NCBI RefSeq assembly: GCF_030814815.1 | Contig: NZ_JAUSVR010000003.1 | Coordinates: forward strand, 1 to 64,000 | Origin: Ancylobacter amanitiformis | GTDB lineage: Bacteria > Pseudomonadota > Alphaproteobacteria > Rhizobiales > Xanthobacteraceae | DNA: 64,000 nucleotides | Direction of reading: 5' to 3' | Shown here: positions 18,723 to 28,854 of the stretch, piece after piece | How positions within the stretch are numbered: position 1 is the first letter of the stretch | Layout: each line of letters begins with the position of its first letter | The notes under the pieces: generated by a model | What the model was told of the DNA's origin: nothing | What the model saw: the letters and a program-made list of their open reading frames with translations, nothing else | Database searches by the model: none | Translations under genes and position numbers: made by a program

Positions 18723-18811
18723 TGCGCACCGGCAAGACGCCCGCGGCATTAAGCGGGCGTCAACCTTAACCGTCCGATACTCCGGCGAATGTCTTCCCGG
18801 AGTGGCGCTTC

Positions 18812-19984
18812 ATGATTTCGCGTGCCGAACGGACCCTGGTGGGCGAATGGTGGTGGACCATCGATCGCCTGCTGCTCGGTGCCCTTGCTGCCCTGATGAT
18901 CATCGGCATCGTGCTCGCGCTTGCCGCGAGCCCGCCGGTGGCGGCGCGGCTCGGCATTGCCGATCCGTTTCATTTCGTGAACCGGCAGGTGATGTTCCTG
19001 GTGCCGGCGGTGCTGGTGCTGATCGCGACCTCGCTGCTCTCCCCGCGCAATATCCGCCGGCTGGCGCTGGTGCTGTTCATCGTCTTCCTCGGCCTCGTCT
19101 TCGCGACGCTGGTGGCGGGTGCGGAGGTGAAGGGCGCGCGGCGCTGGCTCACGGTGGCCGGCATCACGGTGCAGCCCTCCGAGTTTCTCAAGCCAAGCTT
19201 CGTGATCATCGCGGCGTGGCTGTTTTCCGAAAGCGTGCGCCGGCCGGAAATGCCCGGGCAGTTCCTCGCCATCGGCCTGCTCGGCCTGGTGGTAACGCCG
19301 CTGGTGATGCAGCCGGATTTCGGCCAGACCATGCTGGTCTCGCTGGTATGGGGCAGCCTGTTCTTCCTGGCGGGGCTCAGGATGATCTGGGTCTTCGGCC
19401 TCGGCGGCATCGGCGCGGGCGGCCTGTTCATCGCCTACATGCTGGTGCCGCACGTCACCAAGCGCATCGACCGCTTCCTCGATCCCGATTCGGGCGACAC
19501 CTACCAGATCGACCTCGCGATCGATTCCTTCCTCAATGGCGGCTGGTTCGGCCAGGGGCCGGGGGAGGGCACCTACAAGCGGGTACTGCCGGACGGGCAT
19601 ACCGACTTCATTTTCGCGGTGGCGGGCGAGGAATTCGGCGCGGTGCTGTGCATGATGATCGCGGCGCTGTTCGCCTTCATCGTGCTGCGCTCGCTCAACC
19701 GGGCGATGAATGACGAGGAGCCCTTCGTGCGCTTCGCCGTCGCCGGCCTCACCATCCTGTTCGGGCTGCAGTCCTGCATCAACATGATGGTGAACCTGCA
19801 CATGATGCCGGCCAAGGGCATGACGCTGCCCTTCGTCTCCTATGGCGGCTCCTCGCTGCTCTCGCTCGCCTACGGCATGGGCATGCTGCTGGCGCTGACC
19901 CGGCGGCGCCCGCGCACCGCGACGCTGGCCGAGCTGGAGCGGCTCGGCACACGGCTCGGCGCGCCCGCGCCGCGCCCGAGCTGA
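18812..19984 (+). CDS. ftsW: Peptidoglycan glycosyltransferase FtsW
   Basis: SEDS-family polytopic membrane enzyme that polymerises lipid II at the septum, together with FtsI. 390 residues with about ten helices. The family blocks GARRWLTVAGITVQPSEFLK, QPDFGQTM, RIDRFLDPDSGDTYQIDLA, GGWFGQGPGEG, HTDFIFAVAGEEFG and LPFVSYGGSSLL are present. The conserved catalytic Asp of SEDS proteins is expected in the DxG-T/Y segment around residue 230. The ATG at 18812 gives a short cytoplasmic end. It is followed at 9 nt by murG in the same operon. Confidence 0.96.
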   Translation: MISRAERTLVGEWWWTIDRLLLGALAALMIIGIVLALAASPPVAARLGIADPFHFVNRQVMFLVPAVLVLIATSLLSPRNIRRLALVLFIVFLGLVFATLVAGAEVKGARRWLTVAGITVQPSEFLKPSFVIIAAWLFSESVRRPEMPGQFLAIGLLGLVVTPLVMQPDFGQTMLVSLVWGSLFFLAGLRMIWVFGLGGIGAGGLFIAYMLVPHVTKRIDRFLDPDSGDTYQIDLAIDSFLNGGWFGQGPGEGTYKRVLPDGHTDFIFAVAGEEFGAVLCMMIAALFAFIVLRSLNRAMNDEEPFVRFAVAGLTILFGLQSCINMMVNLHMMPAKGMTLPFVSYGGSSLLSLAYGMGMLLALTRRRPRTATLAELERLGTRLGAPAPRPS

Positions 19985-19992
19985 GGCGCGCC

Positions 19993-21138
19993 ATGGCTGG
20001 TGAGAACAGCGCGGCACGCGATACGCCGCTGGTCCTGCTCGCCGCCGGGGGCACCGGCGGCCACCTGTTTCCCGCCGAGGCGCTGGCCGATGTGCTCACC
20101 CGGCACGGCATCGCGGTGGACCTCGCCACCGACCGCCGGGCGGCGCGCTATGCCGGCCACTTCCCCGCCCGCAAGCTGCACGTGCTGCCGGCCGATACGG
20201 TGCGCGGACGCTCGCCGCTGGCGCTGGCGAAGACCGCCCTCGCGCTCGGCTCCGGACTCTGGCAGGGCTATCGGCTGATGCGGCGCCTGCGTCCTTCCAT
20301 CGTGGTCGGCTTCGGCGGCTACCCGACCGTGCCGCCGATCCTTGCCGCGCGCCTCGCCGGCGTGCCCACCCTGATTCATGAATCGAACGCCGTCATGGGC
20401 CGCGCCAATGCGATGCTGGGCGCCCGCGTCACCGCCATCGCCATCGGCTATCCCGACATCTTCCGGGATGCCCCCGCGCTCGCCGCCAAGGCGCATCACA
20501 CCGGCAATCCGGTGCGCCCGGCGGTGATCGCGGCGGCGAGCCCCTATGTGCCGCCGGAGCGCGAGGGGCGGTTCAACCTCCTGGTGTTCGGCGGCAGCCA
20601 GGGCGCGCGGGTGATGAGCGAGATCGTCCCGCCGGGGATCGCGCATCTGGTCGAGACGCTGGATCCCTCGCTGCGGTCGCGGCTGTCCATCGTCCAGCAG
20701 GCGCGGCCCGAGGATATCGAGGCGGCGCGCGCGACCTATGCGCGGCTCGGCGTGGAGGCGGAACTCGCGCCCTTCTTCACCGACCTGCCCGCGCGCATGG
20801 CGAAGGCGCATCTCGTCATCGCCCGCTCGGGGGCCTCCACCGTGGCGGAGCTGAGCGTGATCGGCCGGCCCGCGCTGCTGGTGCCGCTGCCCGGCGCCAT
20901 CGACCAGGACCAACTCGCCAACGCCACCGCGCTCGCCACCGGCGGGGGCGCCGCGCTGCTGCCGCAGAGCCATTTCACGCCGGAAAGCCTCGCCGGTATC
21001 CTCGCCCGCCATGCCGCCGCGCCCGAGGAACTCGCGGCCATGGCGGCGGCGGCGCAGCGCATGGGCCGGGCGGATGCCGCCGAGCGGCTGGCCGCGCTGG
21101 TCCTGGAGATTGCCAGAATACCGCGTTCCACGAGTTAG
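19993..21138 (+). CDS. murG: UDP-GlcNAc:lipid I N-acetylglucosaminyltransferase
   Basis: Peripheral inner-membrane GT28 glycosyltransferase that converts lipid I to lipid II. 381 residues. The N-terminal glycine loop LLAAGGTGGHLFPAEAL lies at 15-31, then VVGFGGYPTVPP, TLIHESNAVMGRAN and VFGGSQGARVMSE. The C-terminal UDP-GlcNAc site RSGASTVAELSVIGRPALLVPLP is intact. It starts 9 nt after the ftsW stop. The gap of about 138 nt before murC holds no clear terminator. Confidence 0.96.
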   Translation: MAGENSAARDTPLVLLAAGGTGGHLFPAEALADVLTRHGIAVDLATDRRAARYAGHFPARKLHVLPADTVRGRSPLALAKTALALGSGLWQGYRLMRRLRPSIVVGFGGYPTVPPILAARLAGVPTLIHESNAVMGRANAMLGARVTAIAIGYPDIFRDAPALAAKAHHTGNPVRPAVIAAASPYVPPEREGRFNLLVFGGSQGARVMSEIVPPGIAHLVETLDPSLRSRLSIVQQARPEDIEAARATYARLGVEAELAPFFTDLPARMAKAHLVIARSGASTVAELSVIGRPALLVPLPGAIDQDQLANATALATGGGAALLPQSHFTPESLAGILARHAAAPEELAAMAAAAQRMGRADAAERLAALVLEIARIPRSTS

Positions 21139-21276
21139 CGTACGACTAGAAATGGGTAGACCGGGGCCGATAGTTGCGAACAGGCGAGGGATGACGCGGT
21201 GCGTCGCCTCGACTATTCCTGCGCGTCCGGACGTTGCGCCTGCGCCCGGCTCGCGCGCAGGCCGAAGGAAGAACAG

Positions 21277-22686
21277 ATGAAACTCCCGCTCTCACTCGGC
21301 CCCATCCATTTCGTCGGCATCGGCGGCATCGGCATGAGCGGCATTGCCGAGGTGCTGCATAATCTCGGCTACACGGTGCAGGGCTCCGATGTCGCCGAGA
21401 GCGCCAATGTGAAGCGTCTCGCGGAGAAGGGCATCAAGGTGCTCATCGGCCATGCGGGGGAGAATATCGACGGCGCCGAGGTGCTGGTCGTCTCCTCCGC
21501 CATCCGGCGCGACAATCCCGAGCTGGTGGCGGCCCGCGCCCGGCGCCTGCCGGTGGTGCGGCGCGCGGAGATGCTGGCCGAACTGATGCGGCTCAAAAGC
21601 TGCGTCGCCATTGCCGGCACCCATGGCAAGACCACCACCACCTCGATGGTCGCCACGCTGCTGGACGCCGGCGGCTTCGACCCGACGGTGATCAATGGCG
21701 GCATCATCAACGCCTATGGCACCAATGCGCGCCTGGGCGCCGGCGACTGGATGGTGGTGGAGGCCGATGAGAGCGACGGCACCTTCCTGAAGCTGCCGGC
21801 CGAGGTGGCCATCGTCACCAATATCGACCCCGAGCATCTCGACCACTTCAAGACCTTCGAGGCGGTGCAGGCGGCCTTCCGCAGCTTCATCGACAACCTG
21901 CCCTTCTACGGCTTCGCGGTGATGTGCACCGACCATCCGGTCGTGCACGATCTCGTCGGCCATGTGGAGGACCGCCGGGTCATCACCTATGGCGAGAACC
22001 CGCAGGCCGATGCCCGCCTCGTCGATCTCGACCTGCGCGGGGGGCGCTCGCGCTTCTCCGTGCTGCTGCGCCAGCGCGACGGCTCGCAGGTGCACGAACT
22101 GCGCGACCTCGTGCTGCCCATGCCGGGCAAGCACAACGCGCTGAACGCCACCGCCGCCATCGCCGTGGCGCATGAACTGGGTGCCAGCGACGAGCAGATC
22201 CGCGCCGCGCTGGCCGGCTTCGGCGGCGTCAAGCGGCGCTTCACCCGCACGGGCGAGGTGAATGGCGTCACCATCTTCGACGATTACGGCCACCACCCCG
22301 TGGAAATCGCCGCCGTGCTGCGGGCGGCCCGCGCTTCCACGGAGGGACAGGTGATCGCCATCGTGCAGCCGCACCGCTACACGCGGCTGCAATCGCTGTT
22401 CGACCAGTTCGCCACCTGTTTCAACGATGCCGACCATGTCATCGTGGCGGACGTCTATGCCGCCGGCGAGGCGGCGATCCCCGGCATCGATCGCGATCAT
22501 CTGGTGGAGGCGCTGCGCGCGCGCGGTCACCGCTCGGTGCAGCCGCTACCCGGCCCGGACGCGCTGGCCGGCATCGTGAAGGGGCTGATGAAGCCGGGCG
22601 ACTATGTCGTGTGCCTGGGCGCCGGCAACATCACCCAATGGGCCTATGCCCTGCCCGAGCAACTGGCGGCGGGGGCGGCTGCGTGA
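21277..22686 (+). CDS. murC: UDP-N-acetylmuramate--L-alanine ligase
   Basis: First Mur ligase, adds L-alanine to UDP-MurNAc in the cytoplasm. 469 residues: [18 protein letters not shown] at the N-terminus (UDP site), the ATP loop [12 protein letters not shown] around 113-124, [26 protein letters not shown] and [11 protein letters not shown]. The ATG at 21277 is preceded by AAGGAAGA and gives the family start; an upstream in-frame ATG at 21199 would add Cys/Arg-rich residues not found in MurC. Its TGA overlaps the GTG start of murB, so the two are translationally coupled. Confidence 0.96.
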   Translation: MKLPLSLGPIHFVGIGGIGMSGIAEVLHNLGYTVQGSDVAESANVKRLAEKGIKVLIGHAGENIDGAEVLVVSSAIRRDNPELVAARARRLPVVRRAEMLAELMRLKSCVAIAGTHGKTTTTSMVATLLDAGGFDPTVINGGIINAYGTNARLGAGDWMVVEADESDGTFLKLPAEVAIVTNIDPEHLDHFKTFEAVQAAFRSFIDNLPFYGFAVMCTDHPVVHDLVGHVEDRRVITYGENPQADARLVDLDLRGGRSRFSVLLRQRDGSQVHELRDLVLPMPGKHNALNATAAIAVAHELGASDEQIRAALAGFGGVKRRFTRTGEVNGVTIFDDYGHHPVEIAAVLRAARASTEGQVIAIVQPHRYTRLQSLFDQFATCFNDADHVIVADVYAAGEAAIPGIDRDHLVEALRARGHRSVQPLPGPDALAGIVKGLMKPGDYVVCLGAGNITQWAYALPEQLAAGAAA

Positions 22687-23603
22687 GCTTCCCCGACCTC
22701 GTGCCGGACCTCGCTGCCCGCCTGCCGGATTTGCGCGGGCGGCTGATCGCCAATGCCCCGCTGGCCGACCTCATCTGGTTCCGCGCGGGCGGGCCGGCGC
22801 AGCTGCTGTTCACCCCGGCCGATGAAGCGGACCTCGCGGCCTTTCTGGGCGCGCTGCCGCCGGAGATTCCGGTGACGGTGATCGGGCTGGGCTCGAACCT
22901 CATCGTGCGCGATGGCGGTGTGCCGGGCGTGGTCATCCGGCTCGGGCGCGGCTTCGGCGAGATCACGGTGGAGGGCGATCATCGCCTGCGCGTCGGCGCG
23001 GCCGTGCCGGACGTGAAGCTCGCCCGTGCCGCGGCCGATGCCGGCATTGCCGGGCTGGCCTTCTATCGCGGCATTCCCGGCGGCATTGGCGGCGCGCTGC
23101 GCATGAATGCCGGCGCCCATGGCGGGGAGACGCGCGACGCCCTGGTGGAAGCGCGCGCGGTCGACCGCGCGGGCCGGATCCACGTCCTCGCCAATGCCGA
23201 TTTCGGCTTCTCCTACCGCCATTCCGGCGCGCCGGCGGATTTCGTCTTCACCAGCGCGCTCTATCAGGGCCGGCCGGGGGATCCCGCCGCCATCCTCGCC
23301 GAGATGGAGGCGATCACGCGGGCGCGCGAGGCCTCCCAGCCGATTCGCGAACGCACCGGGGGCTCGACCTTCAAGAACCCGCCCGGCCACAAGGCGTGGC
23401 AGCTGGTCGATGCCGCCGGCTGCCGGGGGCTGCGGCTCGGCGCGGCTCAGGTCTCGGACATGCACTGCAACTTCCTCATCAATACCGGCGGGGCGCGCGC
23501 GGCCGATATCGAGGGGCTGGGCGAGGAGGTGCGCCGCCGGGTGAAGGCCCAGTCCGGCGTCGAGCTGGAGTGGGAGATCAAGCGAATCGGCGTCCCTGCC
23601 TGA
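22683..23603 (+). CDS. murB: UDP-N-acetylenolpyruvoylglucosamine reductase
   Basis: FAD enzyme that reduces UDP-GlcNAc-enolpyruvate to UDP-MurNAc with NADPH. 306 residues from a GTG start that overlaps the murC stop (GTGA), giving [10 protein letters not shown]. The FAD-binding segments [23 protein letters not shown] and [23 protein letters not shown] are present. The catalytic serine lies in [20 protein letters not shown] and the catalytic glutamate in the final LEWEIKRIG. The GSTFKNP form and the lack of the tyrosine loop fit type II MurB. Same operon as murC and ddl. Confidence 0.95.
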   Translation: MSFPDLVPDLAARLPDLRGRLIANAPLADLIWFRAGGPAQLLFTPADEADLAAFLGALPPEIPVTVIGLGSNLIVRDGGVPGVVIRLGRGFGEITVEGDHRLRVGAAVPDVKLARAAADAGIAGLAFYRGIPGGIGGALRMNAGAHGGETRDALVEARAVDRAGRIHVLANADFGFSYRHSGAPADFVFTSALYQGRPGDPAAILAEMEAITRAREASQPIRERTGGSTFKNPPGHKAWQLVDAAGCRGLRLGAAQVSDMHCNFLINTGGARAADIEGLGEEVRRRVKAQSGVELEWEIKRIGVPA

Positions 23604-23648
23604 GCAGGGCGCCCGGCCGAGACAGCCGGTGGGCGCGGGGAGAAGAGC

Positions 23649-24569
23649 ATGTCGAAGCACGTCGCCGTCCTGATGGGCGGCTGGTCGGCCGAGCGCGAGG
23701 TGTCGCTGCGCTCGGGCGAGGCCTGCGCGCGGGCGGCCGAGAGCGTCGGCTATCGGGTGAGCCGCATCGATGTGGGCCCCGATATCGCGGCGGTGCTGGA
23801 GGCGCTGGCCCCCGACGTGGCGCTCAACGCGCTGCATGGCCGGCCGGGCGAGGACGGCACCGTCCAGGGCATTCTGGAGATTCTGCGTATCCCCTACACC
23901 CATTCGGGCGTGCTGGCCTCGGCGCTGGCCATGGACAAGGCGCAGGCCAAGATCATCCTGGCCGCGCACGGCATCCCCGTGCCCGAGGGGCGCGTGGTGA
24001 CGCGGGCGGAGGCGGCGCGCGCGCATGTCCTGCCGCGGCCCTATGTGCTCAAGCCGGTGTCGGAAGGCTCCTCGGTCGGCGTGTTCATCGTGCGCGAGGA
24101 CCAGGAGCACCCGCCGCAGGAGCTGCACCGGCCCGACTGGTCGCACGGTGATTTGCTTCTCGCCGAGCGCTACATCCCCGGATTGGAACTCACCTGCGCC
24201 GTGATGGGCGGGAAAGCGCTCGACGTCATCGAAATTCAATCCGCCGTAAGGTTCTATGATTACGAGGCAAAATACGCCCCGGGCGGATCTGTTCACATTC
24301 TTCCGGCCAGAGTTTTACCGAAAATTTACCAAAAGGTACGGATGTTAGCAGTCAGGGCGCATGACGCGCTCGGCTGTCGGGGCATCAGCAGGTCGGACTT
24401 CCGCTATGACGATCGGACCGGGGACGAATCCGGCCTGTTCTGTCTGGAGGTCAACACGCAGCCCGGAATGACCGAGACGTCGCTTGTGCCCGAACTGGCT
24501 GCCCATGCGGGCCATTCGTTCGGTGAGCTTGTACGATGGATGGTGGAGGACGCTTCGCTCGACCGCTGA
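23649..24569 (+). CDS. ddl: D-alanine--D-alanine ligase
   Basis: ATP-grasp ligase that makes D-Ala-D-Ala for MurF. 306 residues, starting MSKHVAVLMGGWSAEREVSLRSG, with ALHGRPGEDGTVQG, YVLKPVSEGSSVGVFIV, SRSDFRYDD and the metal site FCLEVNTQPGMTETSLVPE. GGGGAGAAGAG lies just before the ATG. The protein is normal, but codons at about 24232-24355 are unlike the neighbours (TTA twice, AGA, AGG, GTA, AAA, ATT), with a local drop in GC and short repeats. This may hide a promoter for ftsQAZ. Confidence 0.95.
   Translation: MSKHVAVLMGGWSAEREVSLRSGEACARAAESVGYRVSRIDVGPDIAAVLEALAPDVALNALHGRPGEDGTVQGILEILRIPYTHSGVLASALAMDKAQAKIILAAHGIPVPEGRVVTRAEAARAHVLPRPYVLKPVSEGSSVGVFIVREDQEHPPQELHRPDWSHGDLLLAERYIPGLELTCAVMGGKALDVIEIQSAVRFYDYEAKYAPGGSVHILPARVLPKIYQKVRMLAVRAHDALGCRGISRSDFRYDDRTGDESGLFCLEVNTQPGMTETSLVPELAAHAGHSFGELVRWMVEDASLDR
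24314..24338 (+). promoter_or_regulatory. Tandem and inverted repeat inside ddl, possible ftsQAZ control element
   Basis: TTTACCGAAAA (24314-24324) is directly followed by TTTACCAAAAG (24325-24335). The second copy merges into the inverted repeat TACC-AAAA-GGTA (24327-24338). AT-rich patches like this are rare in the window. Promoters for downstream fts genes are known inside ddl or neighbouring genes in other bacteria; the role here is inferred. Confidence 0.35.
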
Positions 24570-24643
24570 CCCAGAGGCAGACGCCTCGGGGCACGCGCGC
24601 TGGCGTGGCAACGGCAAAGACGGATCGCGGTCAACCGGAGCGC

Positions 24644-25564
24644 ATGAATGCGCGCCCGGCCCCGGCCTCGACCCGCCATGAGGGACGCTTCCGCGTCCTC
24701 GACCGCGCCGTGATCGGCGCGCGCCGCTTCTTCGTCGGAATCTCCGCCTCGCGGGTCATCACCTGTGGCGCCGGCACCTGGCTGGTCGCGGCCTTCTTCG
24801 CCGCCACCGGCGTCTATGGGCTGGAGCGCGGCGGGCACATGCCGGTCGCCATCGAGACGGTGCGCGACGCCGCTGATTCGGTCGCCAATTTCGCCGGGTT
24901 CCGGATCGCCAATGTGAATCTCTCCGGCCAGAATCACGTCACCCCCGGCGAGATCCTCGCGACCGCCGGCGTGAAGCCCAACTCCACCCTGGTCTTCCTC
25001 GACGCCGAAGCGGCGCGCGAGCGGCTTGAGCAGCTGGCGTGGATCAAGCGCGCCACGGTGCAGAAGCTCTACCCCGATCGCCTCGACATCCAGATTGTCG
25101 AACGCGAGGGCTACGCGCTCTGGCAGAAGGACGGAAAAATCAACGTCATCGCCCGCGATGGGACCATCATCGCCCCGTATTCCGACGATCCGCGCTACAT
25201 CCGCCTGCCCATCGTCGTCGGCGAAGGCGCGCAGAAGCATGTCGGCGACATCGTCGAAGCGCTCAGCCTGGTGCCGGGCGTGCGCGACCAGGTTCGCGCC
25301 GCGATTCGCGTCGCCGACCGGCGCTGGACGCTGAAGATGCGCAACGGCATCGACGTTCGGCTTCCCGAGCGCGACATCGGCGACGCGCTGCAGGAACTCG
25401 CCGTGCTCGACCGCGACAAGCAGCTGCTGACGCGCGACATCACCATCATCGACCTGCGCCTGCCCGACCGGGTGTCGGTGCGCCTGTCGGATGCCGCCTA
25501 CGAGGCGCGCCAGATCGAGCTGAAGGCCAAGGCCAAGTCCGCCAAGAAGGAGGGCAACACATGA
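24644..25564 (+). CDS. ftsQ: Cell division protein FtsQ
   Basis: Bitopic divisome protein, 306 residues. A basic cytoplasmic end of about 38 residues precedes one membrane helix (about 39-58). The POTRA domain follows at about 85-155 (FRIANVNLSGQNHVTPGEIL, WIKRATVQKLYPDRLDIQIVERE), and then the beta domain ending IIDLRLPDRVSVRLS. The ATG at 24644, with GGAG before it, is preferred over 24536, which would overlap the end of ddl. It overlaps ftsA by ATGA. It links FtsL/FtsB-type proteins to the ring in the inner membrane. Confidence 0.94.
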   Translation: MNARPAPASTRHEGRFRVLDRAVIGARRFFVGISASRVITCGAGTWLVAAFFAATGVYGLERGGHMPVAIETVRDAADSVANFAGFRIANVNLSGQNHVTPGEILATAGVKPNSTLVFLDAEAARERLEQLAWIKRATVQKLYPDRLDIQIVEREGYALWQKDGKINVIARDGTIIAPYSDDPRYIRLPIVVGEGAQKHVGDIVEALSLVPGVRDQVRAAIRVADRRWTLKMRNGIDVRLPERDIGDALQELAVLDRDKQLLTRDITIIDLRLPDRVSVRLSDAAYEARQIELKAKAKSAKKEGNT

Positions 25565-26886
25565 GCGCCCGCATTCCCTTCGAGGTCGCGCCGAAGATGC
25601 GCCCCCTTGCCCCGCGCCGCAGCGGCGTGGTGGGCGTGCTGGAGGTGGGCACCTCCAAGATCGTCTGCATGATCGCCCGGCTCAAGCCGCGCGACGCGTC
25701 GAACAGCCTGCGCCGCCGCACCCATTCGGTGGACGTGCTCGGCATCGGCCATACCAGCGCCCACGGCATCAAGGGCGGCACGGTGATCGACATGGATCGC
25801 GCCGAGCATGCCATTCGCCGGGCGGTGGATGCCGCCGAGCGCATGGCCGGCGCGCAGATCGCCTCGGTCGTGGTTTCCATGGCGGGCGGCCGGCTCGGCT
25901 CGGAGCATTTCGTGGCCGAGGTCGACCTGCCCGAGCCGGCGGTGGCGGAGGGCGACATCCGCCGCGTGCTCGATGCCGCCTCGACCTTCGCCGTCGCCGA
26001 GGGGCGCACCATTCTCCACGCCCTGCCGGTCGGCTATGCGCTGGACGGAGCGGCGGGCATCGGCGAGCCGCGCGGCATGCTGGGGCGCCGGCTCGGCGTC
26101 GACCTGCACGTCGTCACCGCCGAGGCGGCCGCGGTGCGCAACCTGCTGCTGTGCATCGAGCGCTGCCATCTCGGCGTCGAGGCCATGGTGGCGGCGCCCT
26201 ATGCCGCCGCGCTGGCGACGCTGGCCGATGACGAGGCCGAGCTTGGCGTGACGCTGATCGATTTCGGCGCCGGCACGACGACCGTCGCCGTGGTGGTGCA
26301 TGGCCATTGCGTGCATGTCGACAGCATCGCGATCGGCGGCCAGCACGTGACCAACGATGTCGCCCGCGGCCTGTCGACCCGCCTTGCCGATGCCGAGCGG
26401 CTGAAGAGCCTGCACGGGCGGGTGATGTCGGTGGGCGCCGACGAGCGCGAGATGCTGACCGTGCCGCCGATCGCCGATGACCATCACGATCTGCCGCGCG
26501 CCATTCCGAAATCGCACCTGCTCAAGATCATCCGCCCCCGGGTGGAGGAGATCGTCGAGCTGGTACGCGACCGTCTCGTTGCCTCGGGCCATACCGGCGG
26601 GGCCTCGCGGCGCATCGTGCTGACCGGCGGGGCAGCGCAGCTGACCGGCCATTCCGAGCTGGTCGGCCAGGTTCTGGGGGGGCAGGTGCGCATCGGTCGT
26701 CCCCTCGGCATTTCAAGGCTGCCGGAGGCGGCGCGCGGCGCGCCGTTCGCCGTCGCCACGGGACTGCTGGTCTATCCGCAGGTCGCGGGCCTGGAACATT
26801 TCGAGGCACGCCGCCGCCGCATCTCCCACGCGGGAGCCGGCGGATACTTCACGCGCGTCGGACATTGGCTGAGGGAGGCCTTCTGA
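25561..26886 (+). CDS. ftsA: Cell division protein FtsA
   Basis: Actin-fold ATPase that tethers FtsZ filaments to the inner membrane. 441 residues from the ATGA overlap with ftsQ. Visible are the phosphate-1 segment GVLEVGTSKIVCMIARL (24-40), the SHS2-inserted domain, the phosphate-2 segment LIDFGAGTTTVAVV, the adenosine loop VLTGGAAQLTG, and the membrane-targeting amphipathic helix at the very end (YFTRVGHWLREAF). All of these are FtsA features. Confidence 0.96.
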   Translation: MSARIPFEVAPKMRPLAPRRSGVVGVLEVGTSKIVCMIARLKPRDASNSLRRRTHSVDVLGIGHTSAHGIKGGTVIDMDRAEHAIRRAVDAAERMAGAQIASVVVSMAGGRLGSEHFVAEVDLPEPAVAEGDIRRVLDAASTFAVAEGRTILHALPVGYALDGAAGIGEPRGMLGRRLGVDLHVVTAEAAAVRNLLLCIERCHLGVEAMVAAPYAAALATLADDEAELGVTLIDFGAGTTTVAVVVHGHCVHVDSIAIGGQHVTNDVARGLSTRLADAERLKSLHGRVMSVGADEREMLTVPPIADDHHDLPRAIPKSHLLKIIRPRVEEIVELVRDRLVASGHTGGASRRIVLTGGAAQLTGHSELVGQVLGGQVRIGRPLGISRLPEAARGAPFAVATGLLVYPQVAGLEHFEARRRRISHAGAGGYFTRVGHWLREAF

Positions 26887-26972
26887 CGTGACCGAACAAA
26901 TTAACGCCGGTAGAACCGGCATCTTTGAGAATCACCGCGATTCGAGCCCTCCGGCGTTTGGGGACACCAGCC

Positions 26973-28706
26973 ATGACGATTAACCTCCAGGTACCTGATA
27001 TCCGTGAACTGCGTCCCCGGATCACCGTCTTCGGCGTCGGTGGGGCGGGCGGCAATGCCGTCAACAACATGATCACCGCTGGCCTGACGGGCGTCGACTT
27101 CGTCGTCGCCAACACGGATGCGCAGGCGCTGACCCTCTCCAAGGCCGAGCGCATCGTGCAGATGGGCGTGGCCGTGACCGAGGGTCTGGGCGCGGGCTCG
27201 CAGCCGGAAGTCGGCCGCGCGGCCGCCGAAGAGGCGCTCGACGAGATTCGCGATCACCTCGCCGGCGCGCACATGGCGTTCATCACCGCCGGCATGGGCG
27301 GCGGCACCGGCACCGGCGCCGCTCCGGTCATCGCCCGCGCCGCGCGCGAGCTCGGCATCCTCACCGTCGGCGTCGTGACCAAGCCCTTCCATTTCGAGGG
27401 CCAGCGTCGCATGCGCATCGGCGAGATGGGCATCAACGAGCTGCAGAAGAGCGTCGACACGCTCATCATCATCCCGAACCAGAACCTGTTCCGGGTGGCG
27501 AACGAGCGCACCACCTTCGCCGACGCCTTCGCCATGGCGGACCAGGTGCTCTATTCCGGCGTGGCCTGCATCACCGACCTGATGGTGAAGGAAGGTCTTA
27601 TCAACCTTGACTTCGCCGACGTCCGCGCCGTGATGCGCGAGATGGGCAAGGCGATGATGGGCACCGGCGAGGCGTCCGGCGACAAGCGCGCGCTGCACGC
27701 GGCCGAGGCGGCGATCGCCAACCCGCTGCTCGACGAAGTGTCGATGCGCGGCGCCCGCGGCCTGCTGATCTCGATCACCGGCGGCAAGGACCTGACCCTG
27801 TTCGAGGTGGACGAGGCGGCGACCCGCATCCGCGAGGAAGTCGATCCGGACGCCAACATCATCCTCGGCGCCACGTTCGACGACACGCTGGAAGGCATCA
27901 TCCGCGTCTCCGTGGTGGCCACCGGCATCGATCCGGCGGTGGTTCCCGAGCAGATCCCGCACAGCCTGTCGGGTCTCGCCGACATTGGCGGGCGCCGCGT
28001 CTCCAATGCCGGCCGCGCCGCCGTGGAAGCGCGCCGCGACGCCGCGCTGCGTTCGGTCGCCTCCGCGCTCACCGACGATGCGCCGAGCTACAGCGCCGAG
28101 CAGGCCGCCTATGACCAGAGCTACGCCGCCCAGGCGCCGGCCGAGCACAGCTATGCCAGCGAGCAGGCCTATGCCCGCCAGCAGGCCCCGGCCGCCATTG
28201 ACGACGTGACCATCCGCGCGATGCCGCCGAAGCAGGCGCACTATGCCGAGCCGGAGCCCGCGCCGGTGCACGAATCGCACTACGAGGACGACACGCACGA
28301 GCCGTTCATCCCGCCGCAGGCCGAGCGGGCCGCCCCGCGCATGCCGCGCGTGGAGGAGCTTCCCATGCCGGCGCAGAACCAGATCCGCGCCGCGCGCGGC
28401 GAGCCGACCGAGCACCATCACGCCGAAAAGAAGCGCATGACGCTGCTGCAGCGCCTCGCCAATGTCGGCCTCGGCCGGCACCAGGACGAGGACGATGCGG
28501 TCGATCCGCCGGCGGAGGCGCGCCCCGTGGTGCGTCGCTCCGCCCAGCCGGAAGCGCGCCCGCTCGCCGAGCGTCGCGCCGAGGCGTCGGAGTTCGCCAA
28601 GCGCCCGGCGGCGCGTCCGATGGACCCCCATGGGCGCCCCGCCGCGGCCCGCCCGTCCGAGGATGACCACCTCGATATTCCCGCCTTCCTGCGCCGTCAG
28701 GGCTGA
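26973..28706 (+). CDS. ftsZ: Cell division protein FtsZ with long C-terminal linker
   Basis: Tubulin-like GTPase that forms the Z ring. 577 residues: the GTP loop GGGTGTG lies at 109-115, with [13 protein letters not shown] at 22-34 and the T7-type [11 protein letters not shown] block near 210. The globular domain ends at about 320. It is followed by a roughly 240-residue linker rich in Ala, Glu, Pro, Arg and Tyr, then the conserved tail DIPAFLRRQ, which binds FtsA and other partners. A long linker is usual in Hyphomicrobiales. The ATG at 26973 gives the family start [10 protein letters not shown]. Two hairpins follow the stop. Confidence 0.97.
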   Translation: MTINLQVPDIRELRPRITVFGVGGAGGNAVNNMITAGLTGVDFVVANTDAQALTLSKAERIVQMGVAVTEGLGAGSQPEVGRAAAEEALDEIRDHLAGAHMAFITAGMGGGTGTGAAPVIARAARELGILTVGVVTKPFHFEGQRRMRIGEMGINELQKSVDTLIIIPNQNLFRVANERTTFADAFAMADQVLYSGVACITDLMVKEGLINLDFADVRAVMREMGKAMMGTGEASGDKRALHAAEAAIANPLLDEVSMRGARGLLISITGGKDLTLFEVDEAATRIREEVDPDANIILGATFDDTLEGIIRVSVVATGIDPAVVPEQIPHSLSGLADIGGRRVSNAGRAAVEARRDAALRSVASALTDDAPSYSAEQAAYDQSYAAQAPAEHSYASEQAYARQQAPAAIDDVTIRAMPPKQAHYAEPEPAPVHESHYEDDTHEPFIPPQAERAAPRMPRVEELPMPAQNQIRAARGEPTEHHHAEKKRMTLLQRLANVGLGRHQDEDDAVDPPAEARPVVRRSAQPEARPLAERRAEASEFAKRPAARPMDPHGRPAAARPSEDDHLDIPAFLRRQG

Positions 28707-28720
28707 GCGGGACAAGGGGC

Positions 28721-28790
28721 GGAGGCGGCGTGCCGCCTCTGTTACAGAACCGATGATGCAGTGCAGCGCCCGGGTCATGTGACCCGGGCG
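28721..28790 (+). terminator. Two hairpins after ftsZ
   Basis: GAGGCGG (28722-28728) pairs with 28733-28739 around a 4-nt loop and is followed by TGTTA. Then CGCCCGGGTCA (28767-28777) pairs perfectly with 28780-28790 around 2 nt. Together they probably end the dcw transcript. The second could also serve as an operator because of its perfect symmetry. Confidence 0.55.
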
Positions 28791-28854
28791 TAGTTCATTG
28801 AAAATAAAGGAATATCTGATCTGCTGTGACTGCGATGCCACGGTAACAGATGGT

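Noticed and set aside
26973..28706. Unusually long FtsZ (577 residues) as a possible fusion
   Set aside because: Long disordered linkers ending in the conserved DIPAFLRRQ tail are normal for FtsZ in this order.
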